Shown: in pieces, positions 1-8,988 of the stretch | How positions within the stretch are numbered: the stretch's first letter is position 1 | Layout of the letters: the number at the start of each line of letters is the position of its first letter | Program-made: the position numbers and the translations under genes | NCBI RefSeq assembly: GCF_017353175.1 | Contig: NZ_JAFMYW010000001.1 | Coordinates: 1,178,001 to 1,242,000 of the forward strand | DNA: 64,000 nucleotides | DNA from: Fibrella forsythiae | GTDB lineage: Bacteria > Bacteroidota > Bacteroidia > Cytophagales > Spirosomataceae | Direction of reading: 5' to 3' | Notes under the pieces: generated by a model | Told to the model about the DNA's origin: nothing | What the model saw: the letters and a program-made list of their open reading frames with translations, nothing else | Databases searched by the model: none

Positions 1-969
1 ATTGAAGCCCAGAAGCAGCCCGTCGTTAAAGCCAACGTGTCCATTCCGGTAACCGTAGCACCAGTAGTGGAAGGAACCATCAGCCAGCAACTCGTTAAAA
101 CCGGCAACCTGATTCCCTTCAAGGAAGCCGATCTGATTGCTACCACCGCCGGCAAAGTAACTAAAGTGAACTTTGCGCTGGGGTCAACCGTCCGCGAAGG
201 GGCGCTGCTGGTTCAACTCGATAACCGGTTGAAAGAATTATCGCTGGAAGCCACACAGCTTTCCATCGACCGGTTGAAGAAAGATGTGACGCGTTACAAT
301 ACGCTGCTGGCCGGTAACGCCACAACGGAATTGCAGGTGAACGACACGAAATACAACTACGAGAACGCACTCAATCAGGCCGAGCAGATACGGAAGCAGA
401 TTGCCGACGCCAACGTGAAATCGCCCATCAGTGGCCGCATTGTGCAGAAAGCCATCGAACCCGGCGAATACATCACCGTTGGAAAAGTGGTAGGACATGT
501 GCTCGATGTAGCCCGCCTGAAAGTACAGGTGCCGGTGAATGAAAGCGACGTGTACCGCCTGCGCGAAGGTCAGACAGTGCGGGTAACGACCGACGTGTTT
601 GCCGGCCGGACGTTCAATGGCCGTATCTCATACATCGCACCGCAGGGTTCCGACGAACACAATTACCCCGTTGAAATCACGATCGACAATGCGAACGGGC
701 TGAAAGCAGGTACGTTCGTTAACGTCGATTTCTCGCAGAAATCGAACCAGAAGGCCCTTCAGATCCCACGCGCGGCGCTGGTCGAAAGCATCAAGAACCC
801 GTACGTCTACGTCATCAATGGCAATGCAGTGGCTCGCCGCACCATTACGGTTGGCCGCGACTTTGGCGACACCATCGAAGTGCTGAGCGGCTTAGCCGTT
901 GGCGATCAGGTAGTCACGACCGGCCAACTGAACCTAAGCGACGGCAAGCCAGTACAGATCACGAAATAA
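1..969 (+). CDS. RND efflux periplasmic adaptor (HlyD/MFP family), 5' partial
   Basis: This is the periplasmic adaptor that links an inner-membrane RND pump to an outer-membrane channel. The frame is open back to base 1, so the true start and signal peptide lie upstream; the GTG at 37 is internal. Visible parts, counted from that GTG, are a barrel-sandwich half with 'AGKVTKVNFALGSTVREG' near residue 38, a short alpha-hairpin at about 60-120, the returning lipoyl half 'VKSPISGRIVQKAIEPGEYI', and beta-barrel and membrane-proximal domains to the end. It sits 11 bp upstream of the RND pump gene, so the two are one operon. The family assignment is firm; the substrate cannot be read from the sequence. 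Confidence 0.93.
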   Translation: MEAQKQPVVKANVSIPVTVAPVVEGTISQQLVKTGNLIPFKEADLIATTAGKVTKVNFALGSTVREGALLVQLDNRLKELSLEATQLSIDRLKKDVTRYNTLLAGNATTELQVNDTKYNYENALNQAEQIRKQIADANVKSPISGRIVQKAIEPGEYITVGKVVGHVLDVARLKVQVPVNESDVYRLREGQTVRVTTDVFAGRTFNGRISYIAPQGSDEHNYPVEITIDNANGLKAGTFVNVDFSQKSNQKALQIPRAALVESIKNPYVYVINGNAVARRTITVGRDFGDTIEVLSGLAVGDQVVTTGQLNLSDGKPVQITK

Positions 970-980
970 AATAAGTACCC

Positions 981-3900
981 ATGTCTATATCCGAAATTGC
1001 CGTTAAACGGCCGCTATTGGTGACGACCATCTTCACCGTGCTTATTCTGTTCGGTGTACTGAGTTATCAGCAATTGTCGTACAACCTGTTGCCTAAATTC
1101 GAGGCTAACGTTATTAGCGTAGCTACCGTGTACCGGGGTGCCTCAGCAGACGAAGTGGAGACCAACGTGACCAAGCGTATCGAAGATGCGCTGTCGGCGC
1201 TGGAAGGCCTCGACCGCATGACATCGACCTCACAGGAAGGCGTCTCGAGCGTGATTATCCAGTTGAAAAACGGCGTGAACACGACGCTGGCGCAACAGGA
1301 TGCCCAACGTAAAATAGAGCAGATTCTGAACCTCCTGCCCGACGCCGCCGACCGGCCTATCCTCAATAAATTCTCGACCGATGAAATTCCGGTGTTGCGG
1401 ATGGGCGTTACGGCCAGCATGTCGCCCACGGCGCTGTATGACCTGATCAACAACAACATCAAACCGCAGCTTTCCAACGTGTCGGGGGTGGGCCAGGTGA
1501 ATATCATTGGCGGCAACGAGCGCCAGATTCAGGTCAACGTTAACACCGAAAAATTACGCGGCTACGGCGTGGCGATCGGTCAGGTATCGCAGGCCATCAA
1601 CGCGGCCAACGCCAGTTACCCCGCTGGTCAGCTGGAAACGCGGCAGTCGCAGTATTCGATTCGATTCGATGCTTCCGTGCAAACGGTGAACCGCCTGCGT
1701 GACCTGATCATTGCTAATCGAGCCGACGGATCGCAGGTGTTGCTGAAAGATGTAGCCGAAGTGGTCGATGCCAGCACGAAGCCAACGGCCATTAACCACA
1801 TCAATGCGCAGCCATCGATTGGCTTGCAGATTCAGAAGCAGTCGGATGCCAACGCCGTGTCGGTAAGTCAGCAGGCGCAGGTAAAGATCAAACAGCTTGA
1901 AAAACAGTACAGCAACATTGGTCTGAAATTCAACATCGCTTCTGACCAGTCTGTTTACACGCTGGCTTCTGCTGATGCGGTGGTGTTCGATATGGGCCTG
2001 GCCATTCTGATCGTATCGGTGGTGATGCTACTGTTTTTGCACAGCTTCCGGTCGGCCATGTTCGTATTGGTCGCCCTGCCTTCGTCGATGATTCCGACGT
2101 TTGCGCTGATGTACATCATGGGCTTTTCACTGAACCTGATGACGCTGATGGCCCTCTCGCTGGTGGTTGGAATCCTCGTCGATGACTCGATTGTGGTGTT
2201 GGAAAACATTAATCGACACCTGGAGATGGGCAAAGACAAACGGCAGGCCGCGCTGGACGGTCGGAGCGAAATTGGCTTCACGGCCCTGGCCATTACCCTC
2301 GTCGACGTGGTGGTATTCGTGCCGCTGGCCATGACCGGTGGCCTGATCGGGAACATCCTGCGGGAGTTTGCGTTGGTGGTCGTTTTCTCCACGCTGATGA
2401 GCTTACTCGTGTCGTTCACGCTGACGCCGTTACTGGCTTCACGCTTCGGTAAGATCGAGGTGCTGAACCCTAATTCGCTGTGGGGTAAACTAAACCTCGG
2501 CTTTGAACGCATGATCGACCGCCTGACCAACGCATACGGAAGCATTCTGGTCTGGGTACTGGGTCACAAACGGTACATCTTCCTGAGTGTCATTGCCATG
2601 CTGGTTGGCTCGATCTACCTCATTCCGGCTGGTTTCATTGGCGCGGCGTTTATGCCACAGAGCGATATGGGTGAGATGAGCGTACAGATCGAACTATCGC
2701 CAACGGCGTCTATTTACCAGACCAACGCCGTGGCGCAACGGGCCGAGCAGATCATCATGAAGCACCCCGAAGTGACCAATGTGTTCAGTAACATTGGCTA
2801 CAGCAGCACCGGCTTGGGTACGTCCTCAAACAGCAACCTGGCCGACCTGAACGTGAAGCTGATCGACAAAAAGCAACGTACACTGTCGACGGAAGCCTTT
2901 GGCCAGATGCTGAAGAATGAAGTGGGGCAGATACCGGGCGTTCGGGTGACGGTTGCCCCGGTCGGTATCGTTGGCGCGTCGCAGGCCCCGATCATGATTG
3001 CCGTGAAAGGTACCAACCTCGCCGATATTCGGCAGGCCGCCGCACTGGTGAAACAGGTGACCGCCTCGGTGCCTGGCACGCAGGACGTGAAATATTCGGT
3101 GAAAGATCCGAAGCCCGAAGTGACGGTGAATCTGGATCGCGATAAAATGGCGCAGTTGGGCATCAGTGCGTCAGACGTAGGAATTGCCCTGCAAAATGCC
3201 TTCCGGGGTAACGACCTGTCGAAGTTCAAACAGAATGGCAACGAGTACGACATCCTGGTTAGCCTCGACCAATTCGACCGCACGCAGGCATCCGACGTAT
3301 CTCGGCTGACGTTTGTGAACAACCAGGGCAAAACCTTCGAGTTGTCGCAGTTCGCCACCGTGCAGGAACAGGTTGGCGAAAGTGTACTGGAGCGTATCGA
3401 CCGGCTGTCATCGATCACGATCAACGCGCAGGTGGTTGGGCGCCCGGTAGGTACAGTAGGTGCCGATATTCAGGCGAAAATGGCACAGAACAAACTGCCG
3501 GAAGGCGTTTCGATCCAGTACCTCGGTCAGTTACAGCAACAGTCCGATGCTTTCGGTAGTCTGGGTCTGGCGCTCGGCATCGCCATTCTGCTGGTGTATT
3601 TTATCATGGTAGCGCTCTACGAAAGTGTGGTGTATCCGTTTGTGGTACTGTTCTCGATTCCCGTCGCCCTGATCGGTGCCCTGCTGGCGCTGGCCCTGAC
3701 GATGGAAAGCCTGACCGTGTTCGCCATTGTGGGTATGATCATGCTGCTGGGGCTGGTGGCCAAAAACGCTATCCTGATCGTTGACTTCACCAACCAACTC
3801 AAAGCCGAAGGCAAAGAGGTGGTCGAAGCGCTGATCGAAGCCGGTAAAGAACGTCTCCGCCCCATTCTGATGACCACACTGGCCATGATTTTCGGGATGT

Positions 3901-4112
3901 TGCCCATCGCTTTAGCCAGCGGAGCCAGCGCCGAAACGAAGAACGGCATGGCCTGGGTAATCATTGGTGGGCTAAGCTCGTCACTGCTACTGACGCTGCT
4001 CGTTGTTCCTGCAACGTACCTGGTCGTCGACCGGTTGATCGCCCGCTTCACCAGAAAGAAGGTAGTTCCGCAGAAGCCCCAGGAACTCGAAGTAGCCAAG
4101 GCGATAAACTAA
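981..4112 (+). CDS. RND multidrug efflux pump, AcrB/HAE1 type
   Basis: Proton-driven inner-membrane exporter of 1043 residues, the normal length for the AcrB/MexB family. It begins with the usual 'MSISEIAVKRPLLVTTIFTVL' style first membrane helix. The transmembrane helix 4 motif 'GILVDDSIVVLENI' carries Asp401-Asp402, and helix 10 'GLVAKNAILIVDF' carries Lys928; these match the proton-relay Asp407/Asp408/Lys940 of AcrB. Two large periplasmic loops follow helices 1 and 7. The gene follows the adaptor by 11 bp. No outer-membrane factor follows within the window, so one is either upstream or shared. The pump is likely active because all relay residues are present. Confidence 0.96.
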   Translation: MSISEIAVKRPLLVTTIFTVLILFGVLSYQQLSYNLLPKFEANVISVATVYRGASADEVETNVTKRIEDALSALEGLDRMTSTSQEGVSSVIIQLKNGVNTTLAQQDAQRKIEQILNLLPDAADRPILNKFSTDEIPVLRMGVTASMSPTALYDLINNNIKPQLSNVSGVGQVNIIGGNERQIQVNVNTEKLRGYGVAIGQVSQAINAANASYPAGQLETRQSQYSIRFDASVQTVNRLRDLIIANRADGSQVLLKDVAEVVDASTKPTAINHINAQPSIGLQIQKQSDANAVSVSQQAQVKIKQLEKQYSNIGLKFNIASDQSVYTLASADAVVFDMGLAILIVSVVMLLFLHSFRSAMFVLVALPSSMIPTFALMYIMGFSLNLMTLMALSLVVGILVDDSIVVLENINRHLEMGKDKRQAALDGRSEIGFTALAITLVDVVVFVPLAMTGGLIGNILREFALVVVFSTLMSLLVSFTLTPLLASRFGKIEVLNPNSLWGKLNLGFERMIDRLTNAYGSILVWVLGHKRYIFLSVIAMLVGSIYLIPAGFIGAAFMPQSDMGEMSVQIELSPTASIYQTNAVAQRAEQIIMKHPEVTNVFSNIGYSSTGLGTSSNSNLADLNVKLIDKKQRTLSTEAFGQMLKNEVGQIPGVRVTVAPVGIVGASQAPIMIAVKGTNLADIRQAAALVKQVTASVPGTQDVKYSVKDPKPEVTVNLDRDKMAQLGISASDVGIALQNAFRGNDLSKFKQNGNEYDILVSLDQFDRTQASDVSRLTFVNNQGKTFELSQFATVQEQVGESVLERIDRLSSITINAQVVGRPVGTVGADIQAKMAQNKLPEGVSIQYLGQLQQQSDAFGSLGLALGIAILLVYFIMVALYESVVYPFVVLFSIPVALIGALLALALTMESLTVFAIVGMIMLLGLVAKNAILIVDFTNQLKAEGKEVVEALIEAGKERLRPILMTTLAMIFGMLPIALASGASAETKNGMAWVIIGGLSSSLLLTLLVVPATYLVVDRLIARFTRKKVVPQKPQELEVAKAIN

Positions 4113-4130
4113 CTGATAACTCATTGATCA

Positions 4131-4164
4131 CCAATGGCCGATCTGGATCCAGATCGGCCATTGG
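4131..4164 (+). terminator. 34-bp perfect palindrome after the RND operon
   Basis: A perfect palindrome with 17-base half-sites (arm CCAATGGCCGATCTGGA) lies 19 bp after the pump's stop codon. It would form a strong hairpin in RNA and probably ends the efflux transcript. No long T-run follows, so it may act as an RNA-stability element rather than a classical terminator. Confidence 0.6.
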
Positions 4165-4362
4165 CGTTTATGGCGTTCGGTACTTTGGCAACGTACCTAC
4201 TACTTTAGTCAGTCATCGTGTCGGTTTTATCTTGCAAATCGACTAACCTGGTGTTAGCATTACAAGGATAAAGAGCCGACGGCACATCTTTCTCTATCAG
4301 CAGACAGATAGCGTACAGACGCGCTGGTCAGCCTTCCTCTCTACGTCATACATCGACAATAA

Positions 4363-5457
4363 ATGCACCTTACCGAACCCAACGCGCCACTTCTGCAAAC
4401 GAAAGAACATTACGCGATTTTAGATGGCCTCCGAGGCGTAGCGGCAGTCGCGGTAGTCATCTTTCACTTCATGGAGATTGCGGTGCCTAACTACAACGAT
4501 AGCTTCATCGCCCACGCTTATCTGTCCGTCGATTTTTTCTTTTGTTTATCCGGGTTCGTCATAGCCTATGCCTATGATGAAAAGCTGCCCAAAATCGGCA
4601 TCATATCCTTCTTGAAGCTGAGACTTATTCGCCTGCATCCACTGGTAATTATCGGGTCGATCATTGGTTTGCTTGCCTTTATTTTCGATCCATACAGCAA
4701 AATTTACGAAATCCATTCAAGCAAAACGGTGCAATTATTTTTAGCATCCTGCCTGATGATTCCGTATGCCCTCGTTCGGGAACGTTACTTCAATATTTTC
4801 CACCTGAATCCACCCGCATGGTCTTTATTTTGGGAATACGTCGCCAATATTTGCTACGCGCTTTTTCTGATCCGTTTCCGAGACAAGTTCCTCTGGCTAT
4901 TAACCGTACTATCGGCGGGGGCTATTTTTTATGGGGCGCACAGGGCGGGGAACCTGGCCATAGGCTGGAGTGGCGATAACATAGAAGGAGGCGTCATACG
5001 GGTCTCATATTCTTTCCTGATCGGACTATTGATCTATCGCTCAGGCTGGATCATTCGTTCGCGCCTGGGTTTCGTTGCGATGAGTTTGCTGCTGATGGCT
5101 GCATTTCTCTGTCCATATACAACGGCCTCGGCAACACTGGCAGACCCGATCCTGGTCGTTTTTTACCTTCCATTCATCGTTGCCCTGGGCGCAGGCGCTC
5201 GTCTGACTCCAGCATTTGACAAACTCTGTAAAGCAGCTGGTGAGATTTCTTATCCGCTCTACATGGTTCATTACCCGTTTATATGGCTATTTATGAGTTA
5301 TGTAGAAGCCAAAAAACCCACGCTGCTACAGATGGAGCTTTTTATTCCGGTAGGCGTTCTTCTGTTAATTGGCCTGGCCTATGCTGTGATGATCTACGTT
5401 GATGTACCCATACGTACCTACTTCAAAAACAGCATGGCCAAGACAGCTGATTCATGA
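4363..5457 (+). CDS. Acyltransferase 3 family membrane protein (OafA/YrhL type)
   Basis: A 364-residue integral membrane O-acyltransferase. Proteins of this family move acetyl or other acyl groups onto sugars of surface polysaccharides or onto lipids. The N-terminus has the family pattern 'LDGLRGVAAVAVVIFHF', with the conserved RG and His of the active region, followed by 'YLSVDFFFCLSGFVIAYAY'. About ten hydrophobic helices can be counted. It is a single gene, convergent with the tetR-like gene that starts on the other strand at 6047. The acceptor is unknown; no glycan-synthesis genes are adjacent. Confidence 0.9.
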   Translation: MHLTEPNAPLLQTKEHYAILDGLRGVAAVAVVIFHFMEIAVPNYNDSFIAHAYLSVDFFFCLSGFVIAYAYDEKLPKIGIISFLKLRLIRLHPLVIIGSIIGLLAFIFDPYSKIYEIHSSKTVQLFLASCLMIPYALVRERYFNIFHLNPPAWSLFWEYVANICYALFLIRFRDKFLWLLTVLSAGAIFYGAHRAGNLAIGWSGDNIEGGVIRVSYSFLIGLLIYRSGWIIRSRLGFVAMSLLLMAAFLCPYTTASATLADPILVVFYLPFIVALGAGARLTPAFDKLCKAAGEISYPLYMVHYPFIWLFMSYVEAKKPTLLQMELFIPVGVLLLIGLAYAVMIYVDVPIRTYFKNSMAKTADS

Positions 5458-5486
5458 TGACTTTCGGCGAAAAGCATAAGAAGGAG

Positions 5487-6047
5487 TTAATTGATCGTAT
5501 CATAAACGGCTACTCCCTGCTGCGTGAGTAAGCCCCTGACAAACAACTGCTTCAATACCTGTTCATCGCCTTTATCGGGTACCTCGGCCTGACTTTGTTC
5601 TATCCATAACCAGGCAACTACCGGCCTATTCAGGTCGGCGCGGTATAAGCCCTGTGCAATACCGGCCTGCAGGTTGGCGTCCAGGATTGTGTTAATGTAC
5701 TCAGCCTTCATGAGCTGGAAAAGTCGCCAGGCAGACGGGTAATGCCGTTCAATGTCGAGCAGCAGGCTCGGGTTCACCGTTTGTTTGTAATGAATCAGCC
5801 GGTCCCAGATAAGCAGGGCACCAACAATCGCATTGGTCGCTGTGGCATGTATTTCACCAGCCTCCTGCAGGCTTTCACTGAGTTGATCTTCCAGCATCTG
5901 CCTCACCAGATCTTCTTTGTTCTCGAAATACTGATAGAGCGTCTTTTTCGAGATACCAAGCTGATGGGCGATGTCATCCAGCCGAACAGTCTTCACGCCG
6001 TAATGATTGAACAATTGTCGGGCCCCGGTGATAATGCGCTCCTTCAT
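5487..6047 (-). CDS. TetR/AcrR family transcriptional regulator
   Basis: A 186-residue repressor-type protein. The N-terminal helix-turn-helix is typical: 'ARQLFNHYGVKTVRLDDIAHQLGISKKTLYQYFENKEDLV' spans about residues 9-48, read here as the known TetR pattern. The rest is an all-helical ligand-binding domain with no recognisable specificity. The ATG at 6047 is preferred over a TTG one codon upstream. The gene begins 16 bp after the stop of the MtfA-like peptidase gene on the same strand, so the two may be co-transcribed. The target and inducer are unknown. Confidence 0.9.
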   Translation of the reverse strand: MKERIITGARQLFNHYGVKTVRLDDIAHQLGISKKTLYQYFENKEDLVRQMLEDQLSESLQEAGEIHATATNAIVGALLIWDRLIHYKQTVNPSLLLDIERHYPSAWRLFQLMKAEYINTILDANLQAGIAQGLYRADLNRPVVAWLWIEQSQAEVPDKGDEQVLKQLFVRGLLTQQGVAVYDTIN

Positions 6048-6063
6048 CAATTCTCGTCAAGAA

Positions 6064-6903
6064 TCACGCTGCTTCATCGTCGTGCTTTGCTTCTCCTTCC
6101 GTGGCAACAGTATCCGCGTCCACTCCTTTATCCGGTTCGAGTGGATGTTGTCGGAAGATCAACTCAAGCATCTCGAACAGTTCCGGGTGTTTTGCCTGCA
6201 ATAAGTCTGGCCGCTTGAAGAAGTATTCCGAGACGACCGCGAAAAACTCAGCTTCGTTCGTAATTCCATACGGGTTAATATCCGACTTATTGGCCTTGAT
6301 CTGCTGGATATTCTGGTGAATCTGACGGAGCCAGGGCTGCAGATACTCCCTGGGAATCATATAGTCCGGTGTGCCGTCAATGGAGCCGTCGACCTTATCG
6401 AGCAGATGGACGAACTCATGAATACCCGTATTCTCTTTACTCGTTTCAACGGCAAAGCCAGCGTGTAATGCGGGTTTGGAGAGGGCCATCGTGCTTTGAA
6501 GTGCTCCCCCCTCGCCTACCTGCCCCAGAATTGCCCGGTCGCCTCCCTCCGTTTCATACGCTTCATTGAACCGATTCGGATACAATAATACGGTCGTCAG
6601 GTTTGGATATTCCCAGCCATCAAACGCGAAGATGGGAATGATGGCGCTGCTGGCCACAAGCACTTTATCCAGGTCATCAACCGGCGTATCTACCCCATCG
6701 ATATGCACATAATCCAGAAACCGGCTGACCCGGTCGGCAAAGCGTTGTTTTTTGTCGGCGGTCAGCGATGCGTAATACGGAACGTGCTTCTCCAGTAGCT
6801 CCAGGTAGGTGGGAGTTAAAGGGGTAACTGTCGGTTTTTTGTTGCGGACCAGCCACCACCAGATCGCCCCGGCCACAAGTAACAGAATCAGGAAATACGG
6901 CAT
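6064..6903 (-). CDS. mtfA: MtfA-type zinc metallopeptidase (M90)
   Basis: A 279-residue member of the MtfA/M90 peptidase family. MtfA of E. coli is a zinc aminopeptidase linked to glucose-PTS control through Mlc. An HExxH zinc site is present as 'HEFVHLLDKVDG' (His162, Glu163, His166), followed by the family's tyrosine/glutamate region 'NEAEFFAVVSEYFFKRP', whose Glu is the likely third zinc ligand. Residues 1-19 form one hydrophobic helix, so unlike E. coli MtfA the protein is probably anchored to the membrane. Bacteroidota usually lack the Mlc/PTS circuit, so the physiological role here is open. It lies directly upstream of the tetR-like gene. Confidence 0.88.
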   Translation of the reverse strand: MPYFLILLLVAGAIWWWLVRNKKPTVTPLTPTYLELLEKHVPYYASLTADKKQRFADRVSRFLDYVHIDGVDTPVDDLDKVLVASSAIIPIFAFDGWEYPNLTTVLLYPNRFNEAYETEGGDRAILGQVGEGGALQSTMALSKPALHAGFAVETSKENTGIHEFVHLLDKVDGSIDGTPDYMIPREYLQPWLRQIHQNIQQIKANKSDINPYGITNEAEFFAVVSEYFFKRPDLLQAKHPELFEMLELIFRQHPLEPDKGVDADTVATEGEAKHDDEAA

Positions 6904-6988
6904 ACGTTTGTGTTAGATAACCAACTACTACAACCCATATACAGGCCCAAATCACCTGCCTGTTGGTATGAATGCTAGTTTGCGGCAC

Positions 6989-7852
6989 TTACATCATCAC
7001 CGAACGCATCTGTAAGAACTGCCGCCCCAATGCCTGATCGCCTTCAATGCGAACATGCAGAGCGGCCAGTTCCGGTGCCAGATTCCGCGTCATCAGTTGC
7101 CAGGCGTACGAACGGTCGATGTGAACAACAGCCGATGGCTCATGCGGGGAACCTCCATTCCAGGTACGTTGCCCAGACGGTAACAAGGTCCAGTGGTTGT
7201 GTCGACGAAGCAGAAACCAGTTCCCTCCCGCCAGGTTTGCTACCGTAAACTGAAGCAACGTACCTGCCGGAGCAGGTGTATCCCGATAGGCGTGTGGTAA
7301 AGCCCGCATGAACGTATCGAGCAGGGGCTGGTATAGCTCGTCGGTTTCGAGGTCGGCGGTTTGACCAACGGCCAGCCGAATCTGTTGCTGGTGGTGCCAG
7401 CGCTCCGTGTATTCGCGGGCCACATGAAACCAGTTGGGCGATACAGCCTGCCCAGCCCAGGCTACCGAAAAGAGGGCCGGCTCGTTGGGGGGCAGGGCCA
7501 TAATCAGTGCATCGGCCTCCCGTCCGGCCTGCGCCAACCAGTCGATCAACACCGCCGGACTCAGTCGACGTGTGGCACGTACCCAGTCATTGTTGAGCTG
7601 ATTCAGATAATTGACCAGGTCCTGATACGACTGAATCCGGGGCGTATCCGGCGACGAATAACCGTCCCGGTAGGTCGCAATCGTGCGTAACGACGTATCC
7701 AGCAGGTGCGCTGCAATGTCTTTCACCGACCAGTCCGCACAGACCGTTTCCAGTTGCCAGTCACCCGTTGACAAGCCCCGCAGCAGGACAATTAATTTCT
7801 GGTGTAGTATCGGAAATAAGTGGCTGGTTTGAATAGATGGCAGCTCGTTCAT
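6989..7852 (-). CDS. DinB-like / maleylpyruvate-isomerase N-terminal domain protein
   Basis: A 287-residue cytoplasmic protein with the four-helix metal-binding fold of the DinB/MDMPI group. The N-terminus 'WQLETVCADWSVKDIAAHLLD' is the usual 'W.v.DvvaHl' signature, whose His binds the metal. A second His-containing helix, 'EYTERWHHQQQIRLAVG', follows at about residue 145. The C-terminal part resembles the sterol-carrier-like domain often fused to this fold. Many relatives are thiol-dependent transferases or isomerases, but no substrate can be assigned. It lies 35 bp after the ABC ATPase gene on the same strand and could be at the end of that transcript. Confidence 0.75.
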   Translation of the reverse strand: MNELPSIQTSHLFPILHQKLIVLLRGLSTGDWQLETVCADWSVKDIAAHLLDTSLRTIATYRDGYSSPDTPRIQSYQDLVNYLNQLNNDWVRATRRLSPAVLIDWLAQAGREADALIMALPPNEPALFSVAWAGQAVSPNWFHVAREYTERWHHQQQIRLAVGQTADLETDELYQPLLDTFMRALPHAYRDTPAPAGTLLQFTVANLAGGNWFLLRRHNHWTLLPSGQRTWNGGSPHEPSAVVHIDRSYAWQLMTRNLAPELAALHVRIEGDQALGRQFLQMRSVMM

Positions 7853-7887
7853 TGGTTAATATAGATCAGGTTTATTACGCTAGCCCC

Positions 7888-8985
7888 CTACAGCCGCCTT
7901 TCAGTTTGTGCATCAAAAATGTGGCATTTGTCAGCCTGCCAATAAAGCGTGGCCGTGTTATTGATGGTCATAACGGAATCAGCGGGCAGTCGCGCCACAA
8001 AGCGAACACCCTCCAGCATGGTATAGGCAAATATCTCATTGCCAAGATGTTCCAGCGCATCAACAGTTGTTGATTGACTATGGCTGAACGTACCTGGCCG
8101 GTCGGTGATGTGCTCTGCCCGGATACCCAGCACCACCGCTCTCCCCCTATTGCCCGCATACACATCGCGGTGCGGATGAGCCGATAGCTCCAGGCAGACC
8201 GTTCCCGATTCACTCTCAAACTGCACGGAGTTTCCGGTCCCCATGAGCTTCCCCGGCAGAAAATTCATGGGCGGCGAGCCAATAAACCCGGCGACGAACA
8301 GGTTGGCCGGCTCGTTGTACAGCGTTACGGGCGTATCGAACTGCATGACATCACCGCCGCGTAACACGCAGATTCGATCGCCGAGGGTCATGGCTTCTAC
8401 CTGGTCATGGGTAACATAGATGATGGTTGCCTGAAGTGACCGGTGCAGTTTTTGCAGTTCCAGCCGGGTCTGTCCGCGCAGTTTGGCGTCGAGGTTACTC
8501 AGTGGCTCATCGAACAGAAACACCTTGGGCTCCCGAACAATGGCCCGACCAATGGCCACCCGTTGCCGTTGCCCGCCCGACATATCTTTTGGTTTCCGAT
8601 CGAGCAGGTTTTCGATCTCCAGAATACGCGCCGCCTGGGTTACCCGCTCTTTAATCCCGGCCTTGCTGACATGCCGCAGTTTCAGGCCAAACGACATATT
8701 CTCATACACCGTCATGTGTGGATACAGGGCGTAGTTCTGAAACACCATGGCAATGTCACGATCCTTGGGCGGGTGGTCGTTGATGCGGTCGCCGTTGAGC
8801 AGCAAGTCACCATCGGTGATCGCTTCCAGCCCCGCAATCATCCGCAGGAGGGTTGATTTGCCGCAGCCACTCGGCCCCACAAACACCACAAATTCGCGGT
8901 CATTCACTGTCAGGCTCACGTCTTTTATCACACGCGCCTCCGATCCGTAGGCTTTGGCAATATGAGAAAGAGTTATGGTTGCCAT
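7888..8985 (-). CDS. Sugar ABC importer ATPase, MalK/UgpC family
   Basis: ATP-binding subunit of a carbohydrate importer, 365 residues. Walker A is 'GPSGCGKST' at 37-45, the signature is 'MSGGQRQRVAIGRAI', Walker B is 'VFLFDEPLSNLDAKLR', and a switch His follows in 'IIYVTHDQVEAM'. The C-terminal third is a TOBE/OB regulatory domain of the MalK type ('GIRAEHI'). The start lies 3 bp after the stop of the lipoprotein gene at 8989, showing tight operon coupling with both permeases further upstream. All catalytic motifs are intact. Confidence 0.95.
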   Translation of the reverse strand: MATITLSHIAKAYGSEARVIKDVSLTVNDREFVVFVGPSGCGKSTLLRMIAGLEAITDGDLLLNGDRINDHPPKDRDIAMVFQNYALYPHMTVYENMSFGLKLRHVSKAGIKERVTQAARILEIENLLDRKPKDMSGGQRQRVAIGRAIVREPKVFLFDEPLSNLDAKLRGQTRLELQKLHRSLQATIIYVTHDQVEAMTLGDRICVLRGGDVMQFDTPVTLYNEPANLFVAGFIGSPPMNFLPGKLMGTGNSVQFESESGTVCLELSAHPHRDVYAGNRGRAVVLGIRAEHITDRPGTFSHSQSTTVDALEHLGNEIFAYTMLEGVRFVARLPADSVMTINNTATLYWQADKCHIFDAQTERRL

Positions 8986-8988
8986 AGG

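Noticed and set aside
37-39. GTG as start of the first adaptor gene
   Set aside because: The frame is open to base 1 and a signal peptide is missing, so the gene begins outside the window.
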